Positions 1 to 7,740 of a stretch of 9,468 nt of DNA are shown here, one piece after another. This DNA is from JAFDZW01 sp038229915. Lineage in GTDB: Bacteria > Bacteroidota > Ignavibacteria > Palsa-1295. The notes under the pieces were generated by a model. It ran no database searches. It saw only the letters and a program-made list of their open reading frames with translations, and was not told the DNA's origin. The stretch covers positions 1 through 9,468 of the forward strand of contig JBBRNY010000096.1 of NCBI GenBank assembly GCA_038229915.1. The letters run 5' to 3'. A program made the position numbers and the translations under genes. Positions within the stretch are counted from its first letter, which is position 1; every line of letters begins with the position of its first letter.

Positions 1-230
1 ATTGTCCCAAATGGGTAGGTTCGGTGTGCCGCAGTGAGTTTATTCATATCAAAGACCTCTCCGCTCGAAGTTTTGCGCCCGTCGAAGCCCTTGCCATAAA
101 ATGAGGCTAAACCTTCCTGAGTACCTGCCGCACGAATAAGAGGCGAAGCACAGCCAGTAAAGAATAAGCCACAACAAACTGCGCCTACTATATAGATGAG
201 GTAATAAGCGCGGAGATTAGAGATACTCAT
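1..230 (-). CDS. rlpA: RlpA-like septal ring lipoprotein, N-terminal part (runs off the left edge)
   Basis: I translated this by hand from the ATG at 228-230; 76 codons lie in the window and the gene continues past position 1. The first 27 residues form a signal peptide with a hydrophobic stretch ending in FFTGC, so Cys27 is the probable lipidation site and the mature protein would be membrane-anchored. From about residue 40 the sequence GLASFYGKGFDGRKTSSGE, followed by FDMNKLTAAHRTYPFGT, is the characteristic opening of the RlpA double-psi beta-barrel domain. In characterised relatives this domain acts on denuded peptidoglycan glycan strands or binds them at the septum. The start codon lies inside the end of manC (14-base overlap, different frame), which suggests translational coupling. 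No Shine-Dalgarno precedes the ATG. Whether a C-terminal SPOR domain exists cannot be seen. The family call is firm; lytic activity is inferred. Confidence 0.88.
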   Translation of the reverse strand, partial: MSISNLRAYYLIYIVGAVCCGLFFTGCASPLIRAAGTQEGLASFYGKGFDGRKTSSGEVFDMNKLTAAHRTYPFGT

Positions 231-1338
231 TGCGACCGTTGCGCTTGAGATAATCAACGACATCTTTTACGTTCTGAGCCGCATCACGATGCGTAATAAG
301 GATCGCATCACCCGAATGCACCACCACGAGATCGCTCACGCCATTGAGCACGATCAATCTGTCAGAGCGTGTCAGGACCAAACATCCTTTCGAGTTTCTA
401 ATAATAATATTTTTATCTTGCTCGGCGACGTTGTTACTAAGATCTTTTTCTGAGAGTCTCCACACCTCATCCCAACTACCGAGATCACTCCAGCCAAGTG
501 TGCTCGCACGAAGCACATACACGTTTGATGCACGCTCCATTACGCCGTAATCAATAGAGACGCCGCGAGTCTTGCTGTAAGCATCTTTTAAGGCTAGTAA
601 AAAATCGGGTGAGCTTTCGGATGGCAGCGTATCAATATGCTCCATAATATCTTCGGTGTATTGACGGAGCGCTGTTTCTATTGCACCGACAGACCAAATG
701 AACATCCCGCTATTCCAAAGAAAATCGCCGGACTCAAGAAAACGCAGAGCTGTATCCTGGTCGGGCTTTTCGGCAAATCTTCTGGCATGAAACACATCGC
801 GAAGTTCGAACTCGGAGAATTGCGGAAGATCAGCTTTCGAGACCAACCGCTCGTCATCGAGCTGAATATATCCGTAACCCGTCTCGGGGCGCGTCGGATG
901 AATGCCGAGCGTTACCAAGCCGTTGGTGCTCGATGCGAGCCGTGCGCCGATCTCGATGAGCTTCGAAAATTCTCGTTCGTTCTTGATGAGATGATCTGCA
1001 GGCAACACCACCATCACGGCATCATTGCCATAGCGCTCTTTCAAGATCTTGGTTGCGAGGGCGATACACGGAGCCGTATTTTTCCCAAAAGGCTCAGCAA
1101 TAACATTAGCAGCAGGAATCTCCGATGCCTGTGCTCGCAAGGCTTCGATGTGTGATTGACTGGTGATAATAAGCGTATCAGCCGGATCGGCAAACATCTT
1201 TGTTCGCTCGAGGGTCAGTTCGAGAAGCGATTTTCCGTTATGTAGGACATCGAGCAATTGCTTTGGTCGGGCTTCGCGGCTATAGGGCCAGAACCTCGTG
1301 CCAACACCACCTGCCATTATGACTGCGCAAATTTTCAT
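217..1338 (-). CDS. manC: Mannose-1-phosphate guanylyltransferase (GDP-mannose pyrophosphorylase)
   Basis: A cytosolic enzyme that joins mannose-1-phosphate and GTP into GDP-mannose and pyrophosphate, supplying mannose, fucose and related sugars for polysaccharides and glycoconjugates. The 373 residues carry the nucleotidyltransferase signature GGVGTRFWP (10-18) with PKQ at 25-27, then AEPFGKNTAP (81-90), LPADH (112-116), ETGYGYI (152-158), FAEKPD (188-193), WNSGMF (208-213), SIDYGVMER (261-269) and GWSDLGSW (282-289), all in the order expected of this family. The length fits the single-function type: there is no C-terminal phosphomannose isomerase domain as in the roughly 470-residue bifunctional enzymes. 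The ATG is preceded by AGGG at 1349-1352, ten bases upstream, the only credible Shine-Dalgarno among the genes here. It follows alr by 19 bases and overlaps rlpA by 14. A closely related sugar-1-phosphate nucleotidylyltransferase specificity remains possible. Confidence 0.93.
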   Translation of the reverse strand: MKICAVIMAGGVGTRFWPYSREARPKQLLDVLHNGKSLLELTLERTKMFADPADTLIITSQSHIEALRAQASEIPAANVIAEPFGKNTAPCIALATKILKERYGNDAVMVVLPADHLIKNEREFSKLIEIGARLASSTNGLVTLGIHPTRPETGYGYIQLDDERLVSKADLPQFSEFELRDVFHARRFAEKPDQDTALRFLESGDFLWNSGMFIWSVGAIETALRQYTEDIMEHIDTLPSESSPDFLLALKDAYSKTRGVSIDYGVMERASNVYVLRASTLGWSDLGSWDEVWRLSEKDLSNNVAEQDKNIIIRNSKGCLVLTRSDRLIVLNGVSDLVVVHSGDAILITHRDAAQNVKDVVDYLKRNGRNEYL

Positions 1339-1357
1339 TTAATAATAACCCTAATAA

Positions 1358-2473
1358 TTACCGAACCACTCTCGGCACCCGAGCAGTGATGTTTGTTAAG
1401 ACTTCGTAGGGAATCGTCCCAAGTTCTGCGGCGATCTCCCAAGCATTGAGCTCATTCTGCTTTGACGATATGAGCGTGACATCATCACCGATACGAACTT
1501 CGTCATCACCGGTTTCTACCATCAATTGATCCATACAGATCGTGCCACGGACCGGGTAGCGTTTGCTGTGGATCAATACATCAGCCTTTGATGTCAGGAG
1601 CCTTGTATAACCATCGCCATACCCTGCAGGGATAGTCGCAATGGTGGTTGGCTTATCAGAATGCCAACGATGATTGTAACTGACACCCTCATTGGCTCCG
1701 ATATGCTTCGTAAATGTTACTGAGCTTGCCAACTCTAATGCAGGTTTTAAGTTTTGGCTATATAACTTCTGCTGTTCCTGCGATGGGGCATATCCATAGA
1801 GGATGATACCTGGGCGCACCATATCAAATGCCGTGTTAATAGGGTTTTGCAATATGGCACCTGAATTTGCGGCATGAGCTATCGCAATAGCAATACCACT
1901 TCCGCGAATCTCTCGAACAACCGTACTGAAAATTGTTTGCTGCTTCGCAAAGAACGTAGAGTTCATCTCATCACTTGTGGCAAAATGAGTTGCAATGCCG
2001 ATAAAGTCGATGTTCTCTTTACAAGAAACTATCTTCTGCGCAAAACCAAGCGCATCAGCCGGTTCGACTCCGATACGTCGCATCCCGGTATCTACTTTCA
2101 AATGCACTCTTGCTTTCTTACCGAGCCGAGCGGCGGCGGCGGCGATCATCTCGAGTTGATGGGCATCGCACAACGTAAAATCAAGACCATTCGCGATGAA
2201 GGTTTCGATCTCGTCATCTAATGCCGTTGTGAGAACTTGTATTGGCAATGAAGTGAGCTGTCGAAGGAACACTCCTTCTTCTTCGGTCGCTACACCAAAA
2301 TATCCGACTTCCCCACTTTCGATCGATGCTTTCGCAATGATCTCTAGCCCGTGACCATAAGCATTTGCTTTTACGACCGCCATAATAATAGGCGCGCGAC
2401 CAATACTCGATCGTACAAAACGAAGGTTGTGCAGGAATGCGTCGGTCGAGATAAGCGCTCGTGTCGGGCGCAT
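1358..2473 (-). CDS. alr: Alanine racemase (PLP-dependent)
   Basis: Interconverts L- and D-alanine in the cytosol, providing D-alanine for peptidoglycan stem peptides. The 371-residue protein has the normal family length and layout. An N-terminal alpha/beta barrel carries the PLP-binding motif VVKANAYGHG (33-42), with Lys35 as the Schiff-base lysine. It continues through KVDTGMRRIGV (126-136), HFATSDE (163-169) and the HAANSG segment (200-205). The C-terminal beta domain holds the second catalytic residue, Tyr266, in EGVSYNHRW, followed by PAGYGDGYTR (282-291) and CMDQLMVE (313-320), which shape the active site across the dimer. No key residue is missing. No D-Ala-D-Ala ligase or MurF fusion is present. 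It ends 19 bases before manC and begins 62 bases after the J-domain gene, without a visible Shine-Dalgarno. It is probably co-transcribed with manC and rlpA. Confidence 0.96.
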   Translation of the reverse strand: MRPTRALISTDAFLHNLRFVRSSIGRAPIIMAVVKANAYGHGLEIIAKASIESGEVGYFGVATEEEGVFLRQLTSLPIQVLTTALDDEIETFIANGLDFTLCDAHQLEMIAAAAARLGKKARVHLKVDTGMRRIGVEPADALGFAQKIVSCKENIDFIGIATHFATSDEMNSTFFAKQQTIFSTVVREIRGSGIAIAIAHAANSGAILQNPINTAFDMVRPGIILYGYAPSQEQQKLYSQNLKPALELASSVTFTKHIGANEGVSYNHRWHSDKPTTIATIPAGYGDGYTRLLTSKADVLIHSKRYPVRGTICMDQLMVETGDDEVRIGDDVTLISSKQNELNAWEIAAELGTIPYEVLTNITARVPRVVR

Positions 2474-2535
2474 AAAATTATTGTTTGATCGGTCGATTAA
2501 GTCGCGACCATAACACTGCCACGGAAGTCTTTAGT

Positions 2536-3408
2536 TTAGCGTGGAGATACTCCGGCTTTCGCTCGGGCTATTGCTTCATCGGTTGCGGCATCGATCGAGT
2601 CGAGACCGGGTGAAACAGCGAGTGCCGCTTTGTAAGCATCTTCGGCATCGAAGATCTGAGCACTTGACTTAAAATAATCTCCGAGGAGTGAATAGACAAT
2701 TAATTGATCGTGCTTGGTGATCGCATAATGCGAAACGGTCGCCATTGCTTCGGCGTAGTTATTGATCTTAACAAACGCAAGCGCAACATTGGTGACGGTC
2801 GAAAGATGATACTGCCCTGAGTCGAGCACGAAGCGCCAGTAAGTGATCGCTGTTTTATAATCCCCTAACATCGCTGATACTGTTGCCATCCGCTCGATCG
2901 CATCAATTGATTGGTTCGGAATTTGCTGGTTTGGCTCGACGGTGCCGATAGGTCGCTCCGATGTCAAGTGGCGCTTGACAATATCGCCGACAGGGTTTGA
3001 TGTCTCAATTCGATCTTGATGTGCACGAAGAGCAAAAAATAATCCTACGCCAATTAAAACAATTATACCGACAATAGAAAGAATAACTTTTGTGCGGTCG
3101 AACGGATATTTTTTTCCGATGTCAACGGTTTTGCGTTGCTTCTCTACTTTGCTTTTTTTCTTATGAGTTCGGATGCTATCAAGTGTGATCGTGTCTTGCA
3201 CTTCGAGCAAGCGTTTGTAGTCGTCGCGGGTTTCTTTATCGAAGAGGACTTCTTTGGCTCTATTGAGGTCTTGCATTCTTTTTTCGGACTCTTCATCGCC
3301 GAAATTTAGGTCGGGGTGCCATCGCATTGCAAGTTTGCGATAGGCGTCTTTGATCTCTTCCTCGGAGGCATAACGCGGAACGCCGAGTATCGAAAAATAG
3401 TCTTTCAT
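2536..3408 (-). CDS. Membrane-anchored J-domain protein with TPR-like C-terminal region
   Basis: Residues 3-68 form a clear DnaJ J domain with the HPD motif at 31-33 (AMRWHPDLNFGD) and the usual helix II/III pattern, so the protein should stimulate the ATPase of a DnaK-type Hsp70. It is not DnaJ itself: the Gly/Phe region, the CXXCXGXG zinc-finger repeats and the client-binding domains are absent. A lysine-rich linker (about 82-100) leads to one hydrophobic segment at roughly 108-128 (VILSIVGIIVLIGVGLFFAL). After it, residues 165-270 look like degenerate tetratricopeptide helices (LGDYKTAITYWRFVLDSGQ; SSAQIFDAEDAYKAALAVSP). By the positive-inside rule the J domain is cytosolic and the TPR part lies outside the inner membrane. 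The client is unknown. Neighbouring envelope genes alr, manC and rlpA hint at an envelope role, but that is inference. Confidence 0.85.
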   Translation of the reverse strand: MKDYFSILGVPRYASEEEIKDAYRKLAMRWHPDLNFGDEESEKRMQDLNRAKEVLFDKETRDDYKRLLEVQDTITLDSIRTHKKKSKVEKQRKTVDIGKKYPFDRTKVILSIVGIIVLIGVGLFFALRAHQDRIETSNPVGDIVKRHLTSERPIGTVEPNQQIPNQSIDAIERMATVSAMLGDYKTAITYWRFVLDSGQYHLSTVTNVALAFVKINNYAEAMATVSHYAITKHDQLIVYSLLGDYFKSSAQIFDAEDAYKAALAVSPGLDSIDAATDEAIARAKAGVSPR

Positions 3409-3465
3409 TAATAAAAAGAAATACGCCTGCGAGCAGTGTTATTCATTTTTATTTTTCACAACCGT

Positions 3466-3867
3466 TTATGAATGCTTCGCAACGGCAAGTCTTGCACCGA
3501 GCAGATCGAGCTCGTGGTGGAATTCATCGTTATTAATTTCGTGAGCACTATAACGCTGACGAACGCTCTCCATTGCTGTCTCTACTTCAGCAATACTAAT
3601 TTTGCTCGAATGCTCTGCGCTATCAGCCAAGACGATGCCTTGATTCTCATGTAATTCCAAAAAGCCGCCGGACACAAAATAATGCTCTTCGGGTTTCCCA
3701 GCTTGGGTAAATTTCAACATCCCGGGGACGAGCTTCGAGACGATTGCCGCGTGATTATACAACACTTCGAACGGACCCATTGCGCCAGGCACGCTAAAGT
3801 GTTCTACTTCACCTTCAAACACCGTGAGTGTCGGTGTGACGATCTTTAAGAGTATGCTTTTTGTCAT
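3466..3867 (-). CDS. atpC: F1Fo ATP synthase epsilon subunit
   Basis: Epsilon is part of the central stalk with gamma, couples rotor movement to the beta subunits and can inhibit ATP hydrolysis through its C-terminal helices. The 133 residues show the family's N-terminal beta sandwich: LKIVTPTLTVFEGEVEHFSV (7-26), then the conserved turn PGAMGPFEVLYNHAAIVSKL (27-46), and GGFLELHENQGIVLADSAE (67-85). Residues 88-133 would form the two-helix C-terminal domain. The length is normal. Unusually, atpD is not directly upstream: it lies 2.4 kb away on the opposite strand, with tag and a restriction-modification gene in between. Epsilon must therefore be expressed independently of beta here. No Shine-Dalgarno is seen, and no gamma or other F1 gene is present in the window. 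Confidence 0.95.
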   Translation of the reverse strand: MTKSILLKIVTPTLTVFEGEVEHFSVPGAMGPFEVLYNHAAIVSKLVPGMLKFTQAGKPEEHYFVSGGFLELHENQGIVLADSAEHSSKISIAEVETAMESVRQRYSAHEINNDEFHHELDLLGARLAVAKHS

Positions 3868-3914
3868 AGAGTGCCATTAACAAATACGAGCGTTTTTTAG
3901 TGTCATTGCATCAT

Positions 3915-4472
3915 TTACACTTGCTTGTAGCGAAAACAATCTGCAATATGATCGTTGACCATCCCTGTTGCTTGCATATGGGCATACATTATCGTCGAGC
4001 CAACGAACTTGAAGCCTCGCGAAATTAGATCTTTACTCATTATATCCGATTCGGTTGTTCGCGGAGGTATATCTTTCAAGGTATCGCGATGATTGACGAT
4101 GACTTTTCCATCGGTGAACTGCCAGATATACTTATCAAAACTACCGAACTCCTCTTGTACGTTCAGAAAGGCTTTCGCGTTGGTGACTGCCGATCGCACT
4201 TTCAGTTTATTCCTCACGATATTCGGGTCTTGCAGCAATGCTTCGATCTTCGCTTCGTCGAAACGTGCAACGACTTCAGGGTCGAAGTTCTCGAATGCAT
4301 TCCGATACCCTGCGCGCTTCCGAAGGATGGTGATCCAAGACAACCCGGCCTGAGCACCTTCGAGCACCAAAAACTCGAATAACAACCGATCATCATGAAC
4401 AGGCACGCCCCATTCATTATCATGATACTCCATATACAATGGGTCAGACCCACACCATCCGCAACGTGTCAT
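3915..4472 (-). CDS. tag: DNA-3-methyladenine glycosylase I
   Basis: Removes 3-methyladenine from alkylated DNA to start base-excision repair. The 185-residue protein begins MTRCGWCGSDPLYMEYHDNE and matches Escherichia coli Tag in length and numbering: the zinc ligands known from that enzyme are all present as Cys4, His17, His175 and Cys179 (NDHIADCF), with the base-recognising Glu38 and Trp46 in LEGAQAGLSW. The helix-hairpin-helix glycosylase fold continues through RNKLKVRSAVTNAKAF (88-103). No key residue is missing. It lies 45 bases after the restriction-modification fusion and 47 bases before atpC, all in the same direction. Adjacency to a DNA methyltransferase is probably coincidental, since the substrate is chemical alkylation damage rather than enzymatic N6/N4 methylation. 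There is no Shine-Dalgarno upstream. Confidence 0.96.
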   Translation of the reverse strand: MTRCGWCGSDPLYMEYHDNEWGVPVHDDRLLFEFLVLEGAQAGLSWITILRKRAGYRNAFENFDPEVVARFDEAKIEALLQDPNIVRNKLKVRSAVTNAKAFLNVQEEFGSFDKYIWQFTDGKVIVNHRDTLKDIPPRTTESDIMSKDLISRGFKFVGSTIMYAHMQATGMVNDHIADCFRYKQV

Positions 4473-4517
4473 AGTATTTATTTACTATAATGTAGTTATA
4501 TGCTTGACGTTTGCAAA

Positions 4518-6131
4518 TTAATCAAAGGGATTGATTTGTTGCTTATCCTTCTTTTCTTTCTGAGCTTTTTTGAATGTTAGCTCTCCCGAAGATAGGTCGG
4601 GGTAATCCGCTCTTTGTGTTCCGTTTAACAAACCTTCTATCGTTAGTAGCTGAATTTTCGGGTACTGCCTGCCACCTAATGCATCGTAAAATCCCTCGGA
4701 AACGGCTTCGGTTACCATAGGTCTTGTTACTTCTGATAAGGTAACGAAGAATCCCATCGCCGCACCTTCGCGCTTTACAACGTGAGCGAGGTCTCTGATC
4801 ATAGCAACGGAAACATTCTCTCCACCTTTGACAGAAACAACTATTTTTTTGGCTCCGGTGGTATCATCCTGAAAATAGATCAATCCATCAATGCCGCCGT
4901 CTGCTCCTTTTTTCTTTCCTTGAAAAGGTTGAGCACCAACAAGCGTACAGGCCCACCACTGGAATTGGTATTTGTCACGTTCGGCAAGTGAACGCGCTCC
5001 GTCCATATCTGTTGGCAATCCCTCAACTTCATAAACAATTGTTGGGAATGCTTGCTTCAATCTTTTTTCAATGAGAGAGATTGCAAGAACCGTAATATCA
5101 ATTCCTAACCACTGCCTGTTTAGTTTTTGCGCGGCGTGAACGGCTGTACCGCAACCACAAAACGGGTCGAGAACAACATCACCAGGATTGCTCGAAGCTT
5201 GTATGATGCGTTCGAGAAGCGCGAGTGGTTTTTGGGTTGGGTAACCGAGACGTTCTGCGGATGTATTTGAAATTCTTGGAATATCGGTCCATACAGTTTG
5301 AAGAAACTTGCCGGGCATTTCGTCAAGATAGACAATGAGTCCGTCCATTCTCGGCTTCCCGTCGCGCTTGAGTGCTATTCTTCCCTCTTCCCACCACTGT
5401 TCAAGCTGTTCTAACTTATATCCCCATCCTCTGTTTGGGGAAGGCATTGTTCCGCGCCATTCAAATTTTCCACTATTACTATTCGGACGACTTGCCGTTA
5501 AATCTTGGCATGTATAGAGTCTGCCATCACCATCTTTTTTATATCGTGCAAGTTGTTCAGTGCTATACGGTGTCGCGGTATCATTCCAAGTATAGTCCAA
5601 TGTTTTTGTATAGAAAAATATCGTATCGTTTATTCTTCCATATTGTTTAGCGGTATTATGAGCATTCGTTCGCTGCCAGACTATTTCGTTACGGTATCCT
5701 TCCTGTCCAAAAACTGCATCCATCACAATTTTCAAATAATGACTTGCCGTCGGATCACAATGCAAATACAACGACCCTGTTGGTTTTAATACACGATGCA
5801 ATTCTAAAAGTCTGTTTGCCATCATGGTGAGATATGCCATCATATCATTCTCACCGAGGAAAGATCGTAATGATCTTATCATTTCTGCAACGTTGGTATT
5901 AGGTTGCCGAAGCAATTCGCTATATTCTTTTTCTGCTTCGCTTCCCCAGTGCCAAGAATCTTCAAACGCTGTTATTTGAGCATCGGACGAATGCCCCTTC
6001 GGAGTTTTGAATAATAAATTATAATCTCGCTTCGAATTGAACGGCGGGTCTAAATAAATGAGATCGACCGATTCGTCTTTTATCTCCTTACGCAATACGG
6101 GAAGATTATCCCCGAAGTAGAGTTTGTTCAT
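4518..6131 (-). CDS. Fused DNA methyltransferase and Mrr-like restriction endonuclease
   Basis: A 537-residue protein when started at the ATG at 6129-6131 (MNKLYFGDNLPVL), the normal beginning of the family; an upstream in-frame ATG at 6194 would add 21 residues with no family character. Residues 1-365 form an N4/N6 DNA methyltransferase of beta type, with catalytic motif IV first (LIYLDPPFNS, DPPF at 28-31) and the AdoMet-binding motif I later (VVLDPFCGCGTA, 319-330). Residues 385-505 look like a PD-(D/E)XK nuclease of the Mrr group: GADGGIDGLIYF (409-420), then KKIVVSVKGG (428-437), giving an Asp415...Ser433-Val-Lys435 catalytic arrangement in which serine replaces the usual Glu or Gln. The C-terminus is a lysine-rich tail. 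I infer self-contained modification plus cleavage. No separate specificity subunit is seen, and the target site cannot be read from sequence. It is divergent from atpD. Confidence 0.88.
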   Translation of the reverse strand: MNKLYFGDNLPVLRKEIKDESVDLIYLDPPFNSKRDYNLLFKTPKGHSSDAQITAFEDSWHWGSEAEKEYSELLRQPNTNVAEMIRSLRSFLGENDMMAYLTMMANRLLELHRVLKPTGSLYLHCDPTASHYLKIVMDAVFGQEGYRNEIVWQRTNAHNTAKQYGRINDTIFFYTKTLDYTWNDTATPYSTEQLARYKKDGDGRLYTCQDLTASRPNSNSGKFEWRGTMPSPNRGWGYKLEQLEQWWEEGRIALKRDGKPRMDGLIVYLDEMPGKFLQTVWTDIPRISNTSAERLGYPTQKPLALLERIIQASSNPGDVVLDPFCGCGTAVHAAQKLNRQWLGIDITVLAISLIEKRLKQAFPTIVYEVEGLPTDMDGARSLAERDKYQFQWWACTLVGAQPFQGKKKGADGGIDGLIYFQDDTTGAKKIVVSVKGGENVSVAMIRDLAHVVKREGAAMGFFVTLSEVTRPMVTEAVSEGFYDALGGRQYPKIQLLTIEGLLNGTQRADYPDLSSGELTFKKAQKEKKDKQQINPFD

Positions 6132-6158
6132 AGTGCAAAAATACGACGGTTGGGTATA

Positions 6159-6212
6159 GCAAAATGAAAGTTGCGAAGTTCTTAGGATTGCCATCTTAGC
6201 AACTTTCTTTGC
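6159..6212. promoter_or_regulatory. Interrupted inverted repeat in the divergent R-M/atpD intergenic region
   Basis: GAAAGTTGC at 6166-6174 faces its exact complement GCAACTTTC at 6199-6207. The arms extend outward to GCAAA on each side, with two extra bases (AT) in the left arm, giving about 14 paired bases around a 24-base centre. The repeat starts 28 bases upstream of the restriction-modification start and ends 103 bases before atpD. Symmetry and position suit a regulator-binding site or a transcript hairpin at the head of the R-M gene. No regulator gene is nearby and I could not identify a convincing promoter for either gene in the 184-base gap. Confidence 0.35.
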
Positions 6213-6315
6213 TCAACAAGCCCAATTCGATTTCCCCATACCCGAAACCCTCTCCCCCAAACGGCTGTTTACACTTTTCTGAAAATTTTACCACTATTTT
6301 ACGCCAAATAGCTCT

Positions 6316-7722
6316 ATGAATCAAGGCAAAATCGCTCAAGTTATCGGACCTGTTCTCGATATTGATTTTTCGGATGGCAAACTTCCGTCGATCCTCAATG
6401 CGATCAAAATACCTCGCACCAATACCGAAGGCAAACAAGAAGACCTCATCGTCGAAGTGCAGCAGCATTTGGGCGAAGACCGTGTCCGCGCCGTAGCTAT
6501 GGACTCGACCGACGGCTTGGTTCGTGGGATGGATGCTTTCGATACAGGCGCTCCGATCTCGGTACCTGTTGGTCCGAACTCGCTCGGGCGATTGATCAAC
6601 GTCGTTGGTCAGGCTATTGATGGCGGTGCGCAGATCGAATCAAAGTTCAGCTGGCCCATCCATCGTGATGCGCCGAAGTTCGAAGATCTTTCGACCAAAG
6701 CCGAAATTCTTGAAACTGGCATTAAAGTTATTGATCTTCTTGAGCCATACTCAAAGGGCGGCAAGACCGGTCTTTTCGGTGGCGCAGGTGTTGGCAAGAC
6801 TGTGGTTATTCTTGAGCTTATCCATAACATTGCGAAGTATCACGGCGGATACTCGGTCTTTGGCGGAGTAGGCGAACGTACTCGTGAAGGTAATGATCTT
6901 TATCTCGAAATGAGCGAGAGCGGTGTGCTTGATAAAACCGTACTTGTGTTCGGACAGATGAACGAGCCACCTGGTGCGCGTCAGCGTGTGGGGCTTACGG
7001 CTTTGACATTCGCAGAATATTTCCGCGATGAAGAAGGCAAAGACGTATTGCTCTTTATCGATAACATTTTCCGTTTCACACAAGCTGGTTCTGAAGTATC
7101 GGCGTTGCTTGGTCGTATGCCATCGGCAGTAGGATACCAACCGACGTTGGCATCAGAGATGGGCAGCTTGCAAGAGCGCATTACTTCTACAAAGAAAGGC
7201 TCGATCACATCGGTACAAGCGATCTACGTACCCGCTGACGATCTGACCGATCCTGCACCGGCAGCAGCATTTGCCCACTTAGATGCAACAACAGTGTTAT
7301 CGCGCGCTATCTCCGAGCTTGGTATCTATCCTGCCGTTGATCCGCTCGATTCGACAAGCCGCATTTTGACTGCAGAGATTCTCGGCGACGAGCATTACAA
7401 TATGGCTCGTGGCGTACAGAACATCTTACAGCAGTACAAAGACCTTCAGGATATTATTAATATCTTGGGTATGGACGAGTTGTCAGAAGAAGATAAGACC
7501 ATCGTTAAGCGTGCTCGTAAGGTACAGAAGTTCTTGTCACAGCCGTTCTTTGTGGCGGAGCAGTTCACAGGCTTGGCAGGAAAATATGTGAAGCTCGAAG
7601 ACACCATCCGTAGCTTTAAGATGATCTTAGACGGCGAATGCGACGACCTACCAGAACAAGCATTCCACATGGTCGGCACCATCGAAGATGTCTATGAAAA
7701 AGCAAAGACGATGAATAACTAA
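6316..7722 (+). CDS. atpD: F1Fo ATP synthase beta subunit
   Basis: The catalytic F1 subunit, making ATP at the inner membrane from the proton or sodium gradient. The 468 residues cover all three domains: beta barrel (1-80), nucleotide-binding domain and C-terminal helical domain. The P-loop GGAGVGKT lies at 155-162, the catalytic glutamate at 187 in GERTREGND, Walker B VLLFIDN at 244-250 followed by IFRFTQAGSEVSALLGRMPS, and the intact DELSEED torque loop at 387-393. Nothing is missing, so this is a normal F-type beta rather than an alpha or V-type subunit. It begins without a Shine-Dalgarno after an AT-rich leader and stands alone: no atpC follows, and a strong terminator comes 18 bases after the stop. 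The other subunit in the window, atpC, is on the opposite strand 2.4 kb upstream. Confidence 0.98.
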   Translation: MNQGKIAQVIGPVLDIDFSDGKLPSILNAIKIPRTNTEGKQEDLIVEVQQHLGEDRVRAVAMDSTDGLVRGMDAFDTGAPISVPVGPNSLGRLINVVGQAIDGGAQIESKFSWPIHRDAPKFEDLSTKAEILETGIKVIDLLEPYSKGGKTGLFGGAGVGKTVVILELIHNIAKYHGGYSVFGGVGERTREGNDLYLEMSESGVLDKTVLVFGQMNEPPGARQRVGLTALTFAEYFRDEEGKDVLLFIDNIFRFTQAGSEVSALLGRMPSAVGYQPTLASEMGSLQERITSTKKGSITSVQAIYVPADDLTDPAPAAAFAHLDATTVLSRAISELGIYPAVDPLDSTSRILTAEILGDEHYNMARGVQNILQQYKDLQDIINILGMDELSEEDKTIVKRARKVQKFLSQPFFVAEQFTGLAGKYVKLEDTIRSFKMILDGECDDLPEQAFHMVGTIEDVYEKAKTMNN

Positions 7723-7740
7723 CAAATCGTAAAAGAGTAG

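Noticed and set aside
637..1155. 172-codon plus-strand frame opposite manC
   Set aside because: It is the antisense shadow of a well-supported manC with intact motifs; its translation resembles no family I know.
4471..4488. ATAGTA/TACTAT hairpin overlapping the tag start codon
   Set aside because: It has six mostly A-T pairs in a very AT-rich gap; too weak to claim as a regulatory structure or terminator.
6132..6165. Bacteroidota-type -7 box (TATTTTTG) just before the R-M start
   Set aside because: It matches TAnnTTTG, but the TTTG partner is only 16 bases upstream and the site would make the transcript leaderless; AT-rich sequence makes chance matches likely.
6132..6194. Longer N-terminus of the R-M fusion from an ATG at 6194
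   Set aside because: The added 21 residues have no family character, and their codons overlap the intergenic inverted repeat; MNKLYFGDNL is the usual beginning of this family.
6268..6300. Sigma70-like promoter for atpD (TTTACA and TATTTT)
   Set aside because: The spacing between the hexamers is 21 bases, too long for a confident call.
6751..7140. 129-codon minus-strand frame opposite atpD
   Set aside because: It lies wholly inside the conserved nucleotide-binding region of atpD on the other strand and has no recognisable domain.
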